Source of the DNA: Candidatus Opimibacter iunctus
GTDB lineage: Bacteria > Bacteroidota > Bacteroidia > Chitinophagales > Saprospiraceae
Direction: 5' to 3'
DNA length: 64,000 nucleotides
Assembly: GCA_016716665.1 (NCBI GenBank)
Contig: JADJVH010000016.1
Coordinates: 55,434 to 119,433, forward strand
The notes below the pieces were generated by a model. That model saw nothing but the letters and a program-made list of their open reading frames with translations. It was not told the DNA's origin and ran no database searches. Each line of letters opens with the position of its first letter. Positions within the stretch are counted from its first letter, which is position 1. Below, piece by piece: positions 1-9,433 of this stretch. A program made the translations under genes and the position numbers.

Positions 1-549
1 CAAATGGACATAATAGGACTTTTCGTTTCCGCCGGCCAGCGTGACACCTCCAAAACCAAGGCTCGTCGTTTCCTTCGCAAGCGGATCATTATAGACTCGT
101 ACTTTATCACAGAACGTTGGATTCAACAGTTGCATGAGCAAAGACATTTCCTTCTTTTTGATTTTGACTTTTGCATTTTCAAAGTAGATGTAACCCTGGC
201 CAATTAGGTCCTGGTCCAGCTTTTGTTGAGTCCACTTTTGGCTATCATATATAAAATCAGTTGCCTTGACCATGTTGTCAAAAGCAGTTGGTGGCAGATA
301 CATCAATTTGATCTTCTCTGCCTTGAGTTTGTTTTTCTTGCCCTCACCATCTTCAATGTTGACATACTCAATTAATCCCTTTTTCCGGTCAACATCCTTG
401 AGCGTGCCTGTGATCACCGTACCATCTGTCAATGTGACATAGGACGTTTTTTTGTGTGAAAACCCAAAAGATGGGGTCAGTAATTGTTGCGCCTGAGCTG
501 CAACTGTCAATAAAAGCGCTAATGCGCTGAATAAAAAAATTCTTTTCAT
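1..549 (-). CDS. Secreted protein of unknown function (3' end outside window)
   Basis: The reading frame starts at ATG 549 on the minus strand and runs open for 183 codons to the window edge, so the C-terminus is missing. The product begins MKRIFLFSALALLLTVAAQA, a clear Sec signal peptide, followed by a mature part starting near QQLLTPSFGF. The stretch VTLTDGTVITGTLKDVDR resembles short Bacteroidota proteins in which a small beta-strand unit 'DGT.i.G.lk' describes a surface or periplasmic module. No catalytic motif is visible. The gene is transcribed away from its neighbour and lies about 190 bp downstream of the TlpA-like gene on the same strand. I do not recognise a function. The start is supported by the signal peptide directly after the ATG. 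Confidence 0.75.
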   Translation of the reverse strand, partial: MKRIFLFSALALLLTVAAQAQQLLTPSFGFSHKKTSYVTLTDGTVITGTLKDVDRKKGLIEYVNIEDGEGKKNKLKAEKIKLMYLPPTAFDNMVKATDFIYDSQKWTQQKLDQDLIGQGYIYFENAKVKIKKKEMSLLMQLLNPTFCDKVRVYNDPLAKETTSLGFGGVTLAGGNEKSYYVHL

Positions 550-742
550 GTTTTTGTGGTATGTATAAAGAAATCAATGGAATAAAACCCAATAAAGCTA
601 TCCCTGTTTTGAATAAAACAATGCCTGCTGAGTAGTCCAACAGGTAATATAGTCAAATAAAAGGTAGAAAGGTGATGATTACAAAAGAGTAGCGACCAGG
701 AATATGAAAAGAAGTAATTGGTCCTATGCTCAGCAGAGAAGC

Positions 743-2233
743 TTATTTAGGCATCAACCGCTTCATCACCTCATCAAGATGCTCGACACCGAGGTCCTTG
801 GCTAGGATCTTCTTATTACGGTCGAGGACAAAGATCTTAGGCGTAGTCGTGATATAATACTGACTGTGGATCGTCGAAGCCCCGCCCATCTGATCGCTTG
901 CATTGATCCAGGTATGCAGGTTGTTTTTGTCAAGATAATCCCAGCAGTTTTTCTCATCCTCGTTCAACTTCGTGCACACAGCAAAGACCTCTACTCCCTT
1001 GTCTTTCCAAGCCGTATAAAAATCACCGAGCACAGGAATGGCCTGCTGACAATGCGCACAATTGGGTGACCAGAATACCAGCACAGTATAAGGTGATGAT
1101 ATGGAGTGCAGTGAAATATCCTTGCCTCCTTCCAATTGCACTGTAAAATCCGGAGCCTGCTTTCCGATCAGCGTTGGTGAAATCCTCGCCACGGCGGCCA
1201 GCACATCACTCTTTTCCTTGTCTTCAATCCAGGGCGCTTTGCCCTTCGCTATATATTGCTCGGCGATGTGCACATACACCGCATCCATACCAATGGATTT
1301 CGCCTCCCTGTACTTGTTGAACATATCCGTCAGGAAAAAACGATAGGACACTGGCGTCTTCTCCGTTTTAGCCAGTATGTAATCAACGCTGGCAATAATA
1401 GAATCAGGATGCTGCGGAGTTAAATTGTCCAGGTAAAAATGAACCCGGTCCACCAATACATTCTTTGGCGCACGGATGAGCCGTTCATCCGCTATGTCCA
1501 CATTGTCAAAATAGTGTGCCTTCTGGTACATATACTTACGGAGATTGATCTCCTCGGGTGAACCATCAAATACTGGCACATCAACCGGTAGTTCACACTT
1601 GACCATGGCGGCAGTCAATGACCCTGGTGATTTCGCGACAAGCGCCATCTGGTAAGCGACGATTTCTTTTTTCACCGCCTGCATCCTGGACATCAATTCT
1701 ACTTTATCAGCTTCATTACCCTTGGCATCATACTCCTTCTTGATCTGGTCAAGTGAGCTTTTCTTCGTTTCAAAAAAACGGTAATAGTCGTAATACGCAG
1801 TGTTGTCTGCTGATCCTTCAAACTGGAGTGTACCATCAATATCCCTGATGTCACCTTTAAAACTGAATGCTGGAATGTCCTGATCTACCAGGATCAGGAA
1901 ACTGTTTGCCGGTGGCAGGACCACCAGATATACACCGGACTGAAGCTTATAGTTGCTTTCAAATACAAACCCTCCATTGACGGCCTGGGCAGTATCCACG
2001 ACATACTGATTTCCTCCATACATCATGGCCAGGAACGCTTCGCTGCCAGTGTAGCCTGAAATCAGGCCACTGATCTTGAGCACACCGGCATCTGCATGGG
2101 CATGCATGAAGGTTATAACAGCCACACATGTAATCAGTAATCGCTTGACCACCGGACGAAAAGATATTCCACTGTGATACATCATTATTTTCTGTCTATA
2201 GGGTGAAATCTCAAAGGGCTCAAAATTAATCAT
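743..2233 (-). CDS. TlpA-like thiol-disulfide oxidoreductase with DUF4369-type N-terminus
   Basis: About 496 residues. A hydrophobic export segment (RLLITCVAVITFMHAHA) lies near residues 30-45. It is followed by a DUF4369-like region (ISGLISGYTGSEAFL), a long helical middle (roughly 150-340) and a C-terminal AhpC/TSA-TlpA thioredoxin fold. The active site is WSPNCAHCQQ, with cysteines near residues 392 and 395, and a cis-Pro in TTTPKIFVLD near 465. By family knowledge it is a periplasmic or outer-membrane-associated disulfide reductase; the substrate is unknown. I chose ATG 2233 because it overlaps the TAA of the upstream gene (TAATG), which implies translational coupling. An in-frame ATG at 2269 would lie inside that gene. 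A start at 2185 (MMYHSG) is also possible. Confidence 0.85.
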   Translation of the reverse strand: MINFEPFEISPYRQKIMMYHSGISFRPVVKRLLITCVAVITFMHAHADAGVLKISGLISGYTGSEAFLAMMYGGNQYVVDTAQAVNGGFVFESNYKLQSGVYLVVLPPANSFLILVDQDIPAFSFKGDIRDIDGTLQFEGSADNTAYYDYYRFFETKKSSLDQIKKEYDAKGNEADKVELMSRMQAVKKEIVAYQMALVAKSPGSLTAAMVKCELPVDVPVFDGSPEEINLRKYMYQKAHYFDNVDIADERLIRAPKNVLVDRVHFYLDNLTPQHPDSIIASVDYILAKTEKTPVSYRFFLTDMFNKYREAKSIGMDAVYVHIAEQYIAKGKAPWIEDKEKSDVLAAVARISPTLIGKQAPDFTVQLEGGKDISLHSISSPYTVLVFWSPNCAHCQQAIPVLGDFYTAWKDKGVEVFAVCTKLNEDEKNCWDYLDKNNLHTWINASDQMGGASTIHSQYYITTTPKIFVLDRNKKILAKDLGVEHLDEVMKRLMPK

Positions 2234-2985
2234 TATTTGTTCCCGAATATTTGCCTGAATTCCTCCCACTGAATCTTTTTGAGAGGATCACTCTGCGCCT
2301 GCTGGTAGAGGCGCTTGATCCCTTCCTCATCCAATACGAGATATCCGGGATCTATGGCAAAGGCGTCAAGTGTGATTTCTTTCTCTTGTGCGGTGACTTC
2401 TATAACGGTCTCTGCAATGCCGGATACTAATGACTCTTTGTAGTACATGATCAGGCCCTCCTGGTCTGCAAGCTCACGCAAGGCATATAAATCAGGATCG
2501 GCCCCCTCCCCAAGGAAGTTAGGAAAACACCCACTGAGATGCAGCCCGGTCTCCTTGGTGATCCACGCTTCAGCCTGTGCCTTCGGGCTATGAAGTAAAG
2601 CCTTGACGCAACGAAAATGATTGATATATTTTTCCTCCTCAGTGACGGTCATCTCGAGTTGATGAGCAGCTGCATTGATAGTAGGGATATGTTGATCCTC
2701 ACCATAGAGGGTCCTTGACCTGTACCCATACTTCATCTCCTCATTCGATCTCAGGATAGTGGAGGTCTCCGCTGCCCGGTCTTTAATCAATTTGATATGC
2801 TGTGCAGAATCGACCTGCATCTCCATCATCGTTATGTCCCCCTTGATGGTTAGCATGATTATCTTTTCAGGTGATGTAGAGATGTTCATGGTGACAACGC
2901 CCTCAAATGACTGCCCATGCAACACAGCTACATTCATCATCAGCAGCGCCAGGAGCAAACGAACTGTATATCTCATGATCCTCAA
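2233..2985 (-). CDS. DUF4412-like exported protein
   Basis: 250 residues with an N-terminal signal peptide (RLLLALLMMNVAVLHG, cleaved before QSFEG). The mature start FEGVVTMNISTSPEK, then a long beta-rich stretch with a central TVTEEEKYINHFRC, fits the DUF4412 type of Bacteroidota periplasmic proteins. These often carry a Met-rich segment such as ITMMEMQVD, and their function is unknown. The stop overlaps the start of the TlpA-like gene by one base, so the two are almost certainly co-transcribed and probably act together in the periplasm. M4 (MRYTVR) is an alternative start. The gene lies 82 bp downstream of the fibre gene ending at 3068, on the same strand, so it could belong to that transcript. 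Confidence 0.75.
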   Translation of the reverse strand: MRIMRYTVRLLLALLMMNVAVLHGQSFEGVVTMNISTSPEKIIMLTIKGDITMMEMQVDSAQHIKLIKDRAAETSTILRSNEEMKYGYRSRTLYGEDQHIPTINAAAHQLEMTVTEEEKYINHFRCVKALLHSPKAQAEAWITKETGLHLSGCFPNFLGEGADPDLYALRELADQEGLIMYYKESLVSGIAETVIEVTAQEKEITLDAFAIDPGYLVLDEEGIKRLYQQAQSDPLKKIQWEEFRQIFGNK

Positions 2986-3067
2986 TTTAGCGATCTTTTG
3001 GAAATAAGGAAGGCAGACAATTCAAGTATCATCTGCCTCCCATGGGTGATTATGCAATATCTGTTGG

Positions 3068-5914
3068 TCAGGGAGTATATACTGCCCTCTTGATCATTTC
3101 AATGTCACTGGTCAATTGATCTGATCCTGCACGGTGTGCTTCAACCTGCTCTTGCAGGCCTGATTCCAGTGCGTTTTGTTTTTTCAGCACTTCTGCGATT
3201 TCCATTGGACGCAATCCGATAGACGTATTGATCAGCACCACGCCTTCACCCTCATGGGAATCCCATGCGGTACCCAGGACTACAGACAACATCTCTGAAG
3301 TGATTGCTTCACGTGATACAGCATTAGCTACTCCATCATTCTTACCTGAGGCAACGATATAGTCACCGGTATGGACTGGGCCATTTACAAAAACCGGTAT
3401 CTGCCCAAGGAATGCCACCTGTTCAAAATCATCGATGACTGCTTCGTCCTGCATGTTACCCAACACCATAGGCTGTGAGGTGATCGCAAGGATCTGGTCT
3501 GCATGGGTTGTATTCTTAGAAATCTTACCATTGTATACACCTACCACTTCACCCTTCATAAATTGCTCGGTATCATACATCTTTGGAAGATACTCTGCAT
3601 AATCCGCTCCTTTGGATCCATACACTGTACCATTTTGCAACACTGCAGTAGTCAGTCCCCAAGCGAGTGCGTTGCCAAGCAACTTGATTGGATCTGCCGA
3701 TACAAGACTTTGCAGGCGGTGCTCAAAAGCCCACCCAGCCAGTCGCTTGATATATCCATCGTTGAGATTGAAGATATCGATGTCCGGACATACGCCTTGA
3801 GATACCAGGATATCGCTGAAGGTAGGGATGGTAGGACACTCCCCGAATACCTGTACCAGGTTGATCTCCGGTACCGCCGGAATCACCAACCCAGGGAAAT
3901 CTGGAATTGGAATGCCTGGAAAATCAGGAATAGGAATACCCGGAAAATCAGGAATAGGAATACCCGGAAAATCAGGAATAGGAATACCCGGAAAATCAGG
4001 AATGGTAATGGCTGGCCACACGGTAAATGATCCGGGTATGAGGCAGATATCTGTGCAACAGCAATCCCATGAAAGGTCTTCACAAGGACAAAAACATACA
4101 TTGCTGCAAAGCAATGGACCTATAGTCAGTCCAGGAATATCCGGAATGGTAAATCCGGGCACATCAGTGATCACAAATGATGGTACATCACTGATCACAA
4201 ATGCCGGAACATCAGGGATCGTCAATGCAGGAACATCAGGAATCGCGAAAGCAGGAATATCCGGTATATCAAAGGAAGGAATCGTGGTATTGTTCCACAA
4301 CCCGGAAAACAAGTTAAATGCTGTCGCTGTCTGTGTCCAGATTAAGGTCAGCGGATTATAATCAGCTATGCCGACACACACCGCACTCCAGATTTCATCA
4401 GTAGTTGGTACAGGGATATCAGCAAGGTCACCAATGTCATAGCCCTCAATGCGGCCGGCAACAGAGCTTGCACCCTTGTAGAATGTCATAAAATTGGTCT
4501 GCTTGTCTACTTGCGTATTAGCCAGTTTAATAGCAATCCCATCTCCACTTCCTCCACCTTCATTGTTGAAATACGCGAGGTATTCATTACCTGGGCCTAC
4601 CGTACCACCACCATTGACACGCAGGCCTGAATCAAGGTTGCCGAGCTTGTCCACCCTCAGTGTACCTGTCATCGTGGTAGGTTGCATATTTATAACCTCA
4701 AGCTTACCATCCAAGGTAAAATCACCACCGATGTTAGTAGCTCCATCTACATCCAGTGAACCGGTAAGATGAGTTGGTGCTCCATTGGCCACTGTCAATG
4801 CTGCATTGAGTATCGCCGTCTTGGCTACTGTAAATATACCAGTCAGGTGAGTGGCACTCATGCCGGTCACATCAAGGGTATGATTGAGTGTCGTGGCGCC
4901 ATCTACATTCATCGACTGATCAACATCAAGTGATCCGGTCAACTGAGTGGCTGACATCCCGGTCACTGTAAGTGGCGCATTGAGTGTTGTTTCCTTATCG
5001 GTGACCAGTGTTCCGGAAAGGTGCGTTGGCATACCGATGACATCAAGTGGTGCCTTGATTGTCGTAGCCCCTTGTACAAACATATCCTTTTCAACTGCAG
5101 CAGGTCCGGTCAGTTGCACAGGTGCCATGTTATATACCAATAGCGAATCATTGAGCGTGGTCGCTTTATCCACCACGAGGGTACCTGACAGATGAGTAGG
5201 ATTCAATCCGGCGACATCAAGCGAACCATTTATTGTGGTATTTCCGTTGACTGTCAGATCTCCTTGAAAACTAATGGGAAAAAGAAAACTAATATGGCCA
5301 TTGGCATCGATGATCAACCGAGGGATATTGTTGGTGATCATTGTAATACTCTTACGGTCCTTTGTCCCAAGCACTGCCGGACCTACGGGCTTCACAGCAT
5401 GCGAATTGGCATTTCCGTCAAGCGCCCAATAGATAGCAGTCTGATCTAATGGTCCCCTGCTACCTCCAACATCCGAAGTATCATCATCAGCAGAATCTAC
5501 TATTGTTCCCGCCGTGTTTGCATACATGGCATAAGGCACTGAGTACAACTGCCCGGCACTCATCACCTGGTATTCTTCATCGGCAACTGTCTTGGCAGAA
5601 ATCCTAACCCACAGCTTTTCTTCAGCCCATGGAATCTTTGAAAATTCGCCGGTAAAGACTGAGCCTTCACCGATGATAAAATCAAGTAGACCGAGGTCAT
5701 TGGAACTCACATGGTGCACTTCTGCAAAGACCACACTGTCCTGAAGGCGGGATGAATATAATTCAACTTTAACTTCCAGTTTGTCATTGGCCATGAGGTC
5801 TCCCTTCGTATCCCTGGCCAGTGCCTGGAAACGCATCCCCTGCGGGACCGACTGTGCGACCAGCTCCACCGAAGTGAAGACCAGGATCGCTAAAAGAATC
5901 AGTATGTTTTTCAT
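3068..5914 (-). CDS. Giant phage-fibre-like surface protein A with octapeptide repeats
   Basis: 948 residues. In order: signal peptide (1-20); a head unit seen in many Bacteroidota fibre proteins (PQGMRFQALARD ... YSVPYAMYANTAG); a beta-solenoid-like stalk of about eight degenerate 25-28-residue repeats with the core HLTGSLDVD-x-ATTLN (about 215-440); a globular unit (GDGIAIKLANT ... GRIEGYDIG); a Pro-rich zone of 8-residue repeats of the type IPDFPGIP (about 550-720), interrupted by a cluster of closely spaced cysteines; a C-terminal unit with GADYAEYLPK followed by GxIVGV/ILAIT/VVLGN strands; and a terminal coiled coil. The ADYAEY unit resembles the Peptidase_G2 self-processing domain of phage appendages (inference). 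It is the third gene of a unit with 5946-8741 and 8785-9300. Likely an extracellular trimeric fibre. Confidence 0.8.
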   Translation of the reverse strand: MKNILILLAILVFTSVELVAQSVPQGMRFQALARDTKGDLMANDKLEVKVELYSSRLQDSVVFAEVHHVSSNDLGLLDFIIGEGSVFTGEFSKIPWAEEKLWVRISAKTVADEEYQVMSAGQLYSVPYAMYANTAGTIVDSADDDTSDVGGSRGPLDQTAIYWALDGNANSHAVKPVGPAVLGTKDRKSITMITNNIPRLIIDANGHISFLFPISFQGDLTVNGNTTINGSLDVAGLNPTHLSGTLVVDKATTLNDSLLVYNMAPVQLTGPAAVEKDMFVQGATTIKAPLDVIGMPTHLSGTLVTDKETTLNAPLTVTGMSATQLTGSLDVDQSMNVDGATTLNHTLDVTGMSATHLTGIFTVAKTAILNAALTVANGAPTHLTGSLDVDGATNIGGDFTLDGKLEVINMQPTTMTGTLRVDKLGNLDSGLRVNGGGTVGPGNEYLAYFNNEGGGSGDGIAIKLANTQVDKQTNFMTFYKGASSVAGRIEGYDIGDLADIPVPTTDEIWSAVCVGIADYNPLTLIWTQTATAFNLFSGLWNNTTIPSFDIPDIPAFAIPDVPALTIPDVPAFVISDVPSFVITDVPGFTIPDIPGLTIGPLLCSNVCFCPCEDLSWDCCCTDICLIPGSFTVWPAITIPDFPGIPIPDFPGIPIPDFPGIPIPDFPGIPIPDFPGLVIPAVPEINLVQVFGECPTIPTFSDILVSQGVCPDIDIFNLNDGYIKRLAGWAFEHRLQSLVSADPIKLLGNALAWGLTTAVLQNGTVYGSKGADYAEYLPKMYDTEQFMKGEVVGVYNGKISKNTTHADQILAITSQPMVLGNMQDEAVIDDFEQVAFLGQIPVFVNGPVHTGDYIVASGKNDGVANAVSREAITSEMLSVVLGTAWDSHEGEGVVLINTSIGLRPMEIAEVLKKQNALESGLQEQVEAHRAGSDQLTSDIEMIKRAVYTP
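3891..4010 (-). repeat. 24-bp tandem repeat inside fibre gene A
   Basis: At least three 24-bp units at 3915-3938, 3939-3962 and 3963-3986 are almost identical (the first differs by one base), flanked by diverged units on both sides. Each unit codes for IPDFPGIP on the minus strand. The near identity, against strongly diverged copies elsewhere in the same gene, points to recent expansion by slippage. A whole number of codons per unit keeps the frame when copy number changes. Confidence 0.95.
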
Positions 5915-5945
5915 TTGCTTTTCAATTTATGAATGAACTGATCTT

Positions 5946-8741
5946 TTACTTATTCGTACTGTTCAAGGTTGCAGTGGCTCCGATATTCAGGTGCGCTTTC
6001 AACGATTCTACATCTTCCTTAAGTTTACTATAGATCGTATCCTGTTCGTTCATCTGTGCCTGCAGCGACTTCAGATGGGCATCACGTTGCTGCAGTACTT
6101 CTGCGATTTCGATCGGACGCAATCCGATGGAAGTATTGATCACCACTGTTGTCTCAAGCGGTGAGGAAGACCATGCTTTGCCAAAGATCAGTGGCAGGAT
6201 CTCTGCAGTCAGCTCATCTTTGCCGATGGCGATACCAATGCCATCATTCTTGCCTGATGGGATGATATAATCTCCCAATTCAACAGGACCTTGTACAAAG
6301 ACGGGTACCTGGCCCAGGAATCCAACTTTTTCAAAATTATCCTGCTCTGCTTCATCAGGCTGGTTACCAAGCACCACAGGCTTTGTAGAAATAGCAAGGA
6401 TCTGGTCTGCACCGGTAGTCACTTTTGAAATGCGGCCACCATGGACACCGACGATCTCGCCTCCCATAAACTGCTCCGTCGAATGCAGCTTTGGCAGGTA
6501 CTCTGCATAGTCAGCACCTTGCGAACCGTAGGTCACACCTCCGGATTTAACCGCTTTGGTTACACCCCATGTCAGCGCTTTAGCGACCAGGTCTATCGGA
6601 TTGAATGAAATCATGTTTTGCATATCATTCTGCACCCCCCACTCGATCAACCTGTATACATATCCTCCATTGGTACTGAAGATGTCAATATCCGGACACA
6701 CGTCAAGATCAATCAGGATATCACTAAACGTTGGTACTGTAGGAATCGTAAATAAATCTGAAGACAGATCAATCTCCGGAACATCAGGTATGGTAAACGC
6801 AGGTATATCAGGGATAGCAAATGCAGGTACATCAGGGATGCCAAAGGCCGGAACATTTGGAATAGCAAACGCCGGAACATCTGGTACTGTAAACGACGGT
6901 ACATCTGGTATGGTCAACCCGGGAAAAATCGTCCCTACTCCATCTATTGATACGGATGGAATATCAGGTAGCGCAACCCCTGGAAAATCAGGTAATGACT
7001 GGCCTGGAAAATCAGGAAGGTCTAATCCAGGATAGTCAGGCAGTGTCAGCCCGGGAAAATCAGGCAGCGCAAGTCCCGGAAAATCAGGTATAGCAAACGC
7101 AGGTATGGTTGCTCCGTTCCACACTGTACCAAAGAGATTGAAATTGTTGGCAAACTGGGTCCAGAAGATCGTCACCGGATTGTAATCAGCGATGGTGATA
7201 CATACCGCAGACCATATTTCTTCATTAGTAGGAATGGGCGGTGATCCGATATCACTCAGCACATAGCCTTCAATCCGTCCTGCTATACTATTGTCTCCTT
7301 TATAGAAGGTTACAAAATTATTCTGTGCAGTGGTTGTAGGGTTATTGATCCGGATGGCAATACCATCACTGGTACCCCCTTCGGTATTATTAAAATAAGC
7401 TACATGTTCGCCGTTAGGCCCTAATGTACCTTCTCCATTAACTACAAGGCCTGCATTGAATGTTGCGAGCTTATCTACATCAAGTGTACCTGTCAGGTGA
7501 GAAGGATTCATGCCTGCGACTACAAGAGGTCCATCAAGCGTGATATCTCCACCTACGTTGATGTCTCCATCGACGGTAAGTGAACCAGTCAGGTGGGTTG
7601 GTGCCATATTGGCTACTGTCAACGCATCATTGAGGGTCGTTGCTTTATCAACAGTGAGTGTACCATTGAGTGTGGTCGCCTTGTTGCTGGTAACAGTCAG
7701 GGTATTATTGAACGTACTTGCCCCATCCACATTGAGTGTCTTGTCCACATCAAGTGAACCGGTCAGACTGGTTGGTGCATTGTTAGCAACAGTAAGTGAG
7801 CTGTTGAGCGTCGTTGACTTATCTACAGTCAGGGTTCCAGACAGGTGTGTAGCCTGCATGCCGATGACATCAAGCGTATTCTTGATCGTCATAGGCCCCT
7901 GAACCAATAAGGTCTTTCCGACAGTCAGTGGACCTGTCAGATGCGTTGGAGCCATGTTGGCTACCGTCAGTGAATCATTGAGTGTCGTTGCTTTATCCAC
8001 ATCAAGGGTACCTGAAAGACGCGTGGGGTTCATACCTGTCACGTCCAGTGAGCCATTGAGGATTGTATTTCCATTGATGTTGAGGTCACCGGTAAAATCA
8101 AATGTGCCCATGATATTGATATGCCCGTCCTTATCAATGATCAGGCGTGGGATATTATTCGTGATAAAGGTGAGATCCTTCCTGTCTGTAGTACCGAGTA
8201 CCGGAGGGCCACCGCCTTTCACCTTATGCGCATTGGCATTACCATCGAGTGTCCAGTATATAGCGGTCTGGTCCAGGGTAAAGCTGCCCCTGTCATCACC
8301 ACTACCCTGCTCGCCATTGCCATTGATCACCGATCCGGCCTTTTCAGCATAGAATGCATAAGGCACAGCGTAGAGCTTGCTGGTGGTCACCAGTTGAAAG
8401 TCCTCGCTATCCGCATTCTTGATGGAGATACGGACCCATAGCGGCTTACTCCAGGGTACTTCTGCAAAAGCACCTTTGACCGCCTTACCTTCTCCTATCG
8501 TGATATTGAGGAGGCCAAATTCACCTGAGGTGGCATCATGCAACTCCGTATACACGATTTCTTCTGAAGCTTCAAGGACGATAAGTTCTGCCTTGACGGT
8601 GAGTTGCTCTTGTGCACGGATATTGCCTTGCATATCCCTCGCAATGGCCTGGTAATGCATTCCCGTTGGGGAGGTGCTCTGGGCCCGGGCTCCGGTAAGG
8701 AGGAGTAACATTAAACTAATGGTGAGAAGTATGTTTTTCAT
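5946..8741 (-). CDS. Giant phage-fibre-like surface protein B (paralogue of A)
   Basis: 931 residues with the same build as its neighbour. It has a signal peptide (1-20), a head unit (PTGMHYQAIARD ... YAVPYAFYAEKAG), the short unit GTTDRKDLTFITNNIPRL, about eight stalk repeats of the kind HLSGTLTVDKSTTLNSSLT (about 220-455), a GDGIAIRINN/GRIEGY unit, and a Pro-rich zone alternating LPDFPG and IPDVPAF octapeptides (about 560-680). It ends with a GADYAEYLPK self-processing-like unit and a coiled coil (IAEVLQQRDAHLKSLQAQM). Unlike protein A it has no cysteine cluster, and its octapeptides are more diverged. The 31-bp gap to gene A and the shared strand suggest co-transcription and co-assembly of related fibres. 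Function is inferred from architecture only. Confidence 0.8.
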   Translation of the reverse strand: MKNILLTISLMLLLLTGARAQSTSPTGMHYQAIARDMQGNIRAQEQLTVKAELIVLEASEEIVYTELHDATSGEFGLLNITIGEGKAVKGAFAEVPWSKPLWVRISIKNADSEDFQLVTTSKLYAVPYAFYAEKAGSVINGNGEQGSGDDRGSFTLDQTAIYWTLDGNANAHKVKGGGPPVLGTTDRKDLTFITNNIPRLIIDKDGHINIMGTFDFTGDLNINGNTILNGSLDVTGMNPTRLSGTLDVDKATTLNDSLTVANMAPTHLTGPLTVGKTLLVQGPMTIKNTLDVIGMQATHLSGTLTVDKSTTLNSSLTVANNAPTSLTGSLDVDKTLNVDGASTFNNTLTVTSNKATTLNGTLTVDKATTLNDALTVANMAPTHLTGSLTVDGDINVGGDITLDGPLVVAGMNPSHLTGTLDVDKLATFNAGLVVNGEGTLGPNGEHVAYFNNTEGGTSDGIAIRINNPTTTAQNNFVTFYKGDNSIAGRIEGYVLSDIGSPPIPTNEEIWSAVCITIADYNPVTIFWTQFANNFNLFGTVWNGATIPAFAIPDFPGLALPDFPGLTLPDYPGLDLPDFPGQSLPDFPGVALPDIPSVSIDGVGTIFPGLTIPDVPSFTVPDVPAFAIPNVPAFGIPDVPAFAIPDIPAFTIPDVPEIDLSSDLFTIPTVPTFSDILIDLDVCPDIDIFSTNGGYVYRLIEWGVQNDMQNMISFNPIDLVAKALTWGVTKAVKSGGVTYGSQGADYAEYLPKLHSTEQFMGGEIVGVHGGRISKVTTGADQILAISTKPVVLGNQPDEAEQDNFEKVGFLGQVPVFVQGPVELGDYIIPSGKNDGIGIAIGKDELTAEILPLIFGKAWSSSPLETTVVINTSIGLRPIEIAEVLQQRDAHLKSLQAQMNEQDTIYSKLKEDVESLKAHLNIGATATLNSTNK

Positions 8742-8784
8742 ACAATGTGGTTTTGACGATTTCTAATTGGTTTGTTAAATGGGT

Positions 8785-9300
8785 TTAATGTGCCTTGATG
8801 ATCCTGAAAATCTGGGTTGGCCCCGAATCTGAAATTCCTATCCTGAGGAGATACTGCGCAACGGGCAGTGAGTTGAGGTTGATGTTCTCCTGGGGATTGC
8901 TGCTCAGATTCCGATACAGCAGGTTACCTGATGGATCGAAGATTTCCACATAGTATTCCCTCTTCTGGTTGTCGACGGTCACGGTGATGTCTGATCCGAA
9001 AGGATTGGGAAATACGGTTGCTTTCAAGGCCTGGGTAGCGTCAGTATTAATCTGTTCAACGCCAGTGATGTCTTCTGGGCCAAGTTCCTGCACCGATAGG
9101 GTTGGTTGTTGAAAACCCTGGGTGTAGAGCGATCCATCCGTCATGGCTGTCCCGGTGACCAGGTCGCCTATGGTCCAACTCATGGACATAGCGGATCCTT
9201 TGGCGATTCCGCCCTGGGTGGAAATGATGGTTGGGTCCGGAGACTGGGATAACGCCGTTGAGAGTGGCAGGCAGAATAGCAGGGGCAAGATGGTTTTCAT
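8785..9300 (-). CDS. Small T9SS-sorted secreted protein
   Basis: 171 residues. The signal peptide is MKTILPLLFCLPLSTALSQS. A short mature part carries STQGGIAKGSAMSMSWTIGD, a stretch found in many Bacteroidota proteins of this size. A type IX secretion C-terminal sorting domain covers about 95-171: VFPNPFGSDITV, then YVEIFDPSGNLLY, then LPVAQYLLRI and a final basic strand (FRIIKAH). The protein is therefore expected to cross the outer membrane through T9SS and stay at the surface. As first gene of the unit that continues with two fibre genes (44-bp gap), it may be an anchor or cap for them (inference). Confidence 0.85.
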   Translation of the reverse strand: MKTILPLLFCLPLSTALSQSPDPTIISTQGGIAKGSAMSMSWTIGDLVTGTAMTDGSLYTQGFQQPTLSVQELGPEDITGVEQINTDATQALKATVFPNPFGSDITVTVDNQKREYYVEIFDPSGNLLYRNLSSNPQENINLNSLPVAQYLLRIGISDSGPTQIFRIIKAH

Positions 9301-9433
9301 CGGTAAAAAAATTAAAGTGGTGTGATGGTATAAGCTGCCTTAAAGGCATGCGTAAAAATGGGGGAAATCTGGCCGGACGGCATCCAATAGCTGGTCAGGA
9401 ATCACAGATTATGTTGCAAATGCCTGAAAATGA

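Noticed and set aside
3503..4361. Plus-strand reading frames of 175-177 codons opposite fibre gene A
   Set aside because: They follow the 24-bp repeat in antisense and have no start signals or family match; the minus-strand protein explains the region.
3068..8741. Prophage remnant because of phage-like fibre domains
   Set aside because: No capsid, terminase, portal, integrase or lysis gene is present; the proteins have Sec signal peptides and sit in a cellular regulator context.
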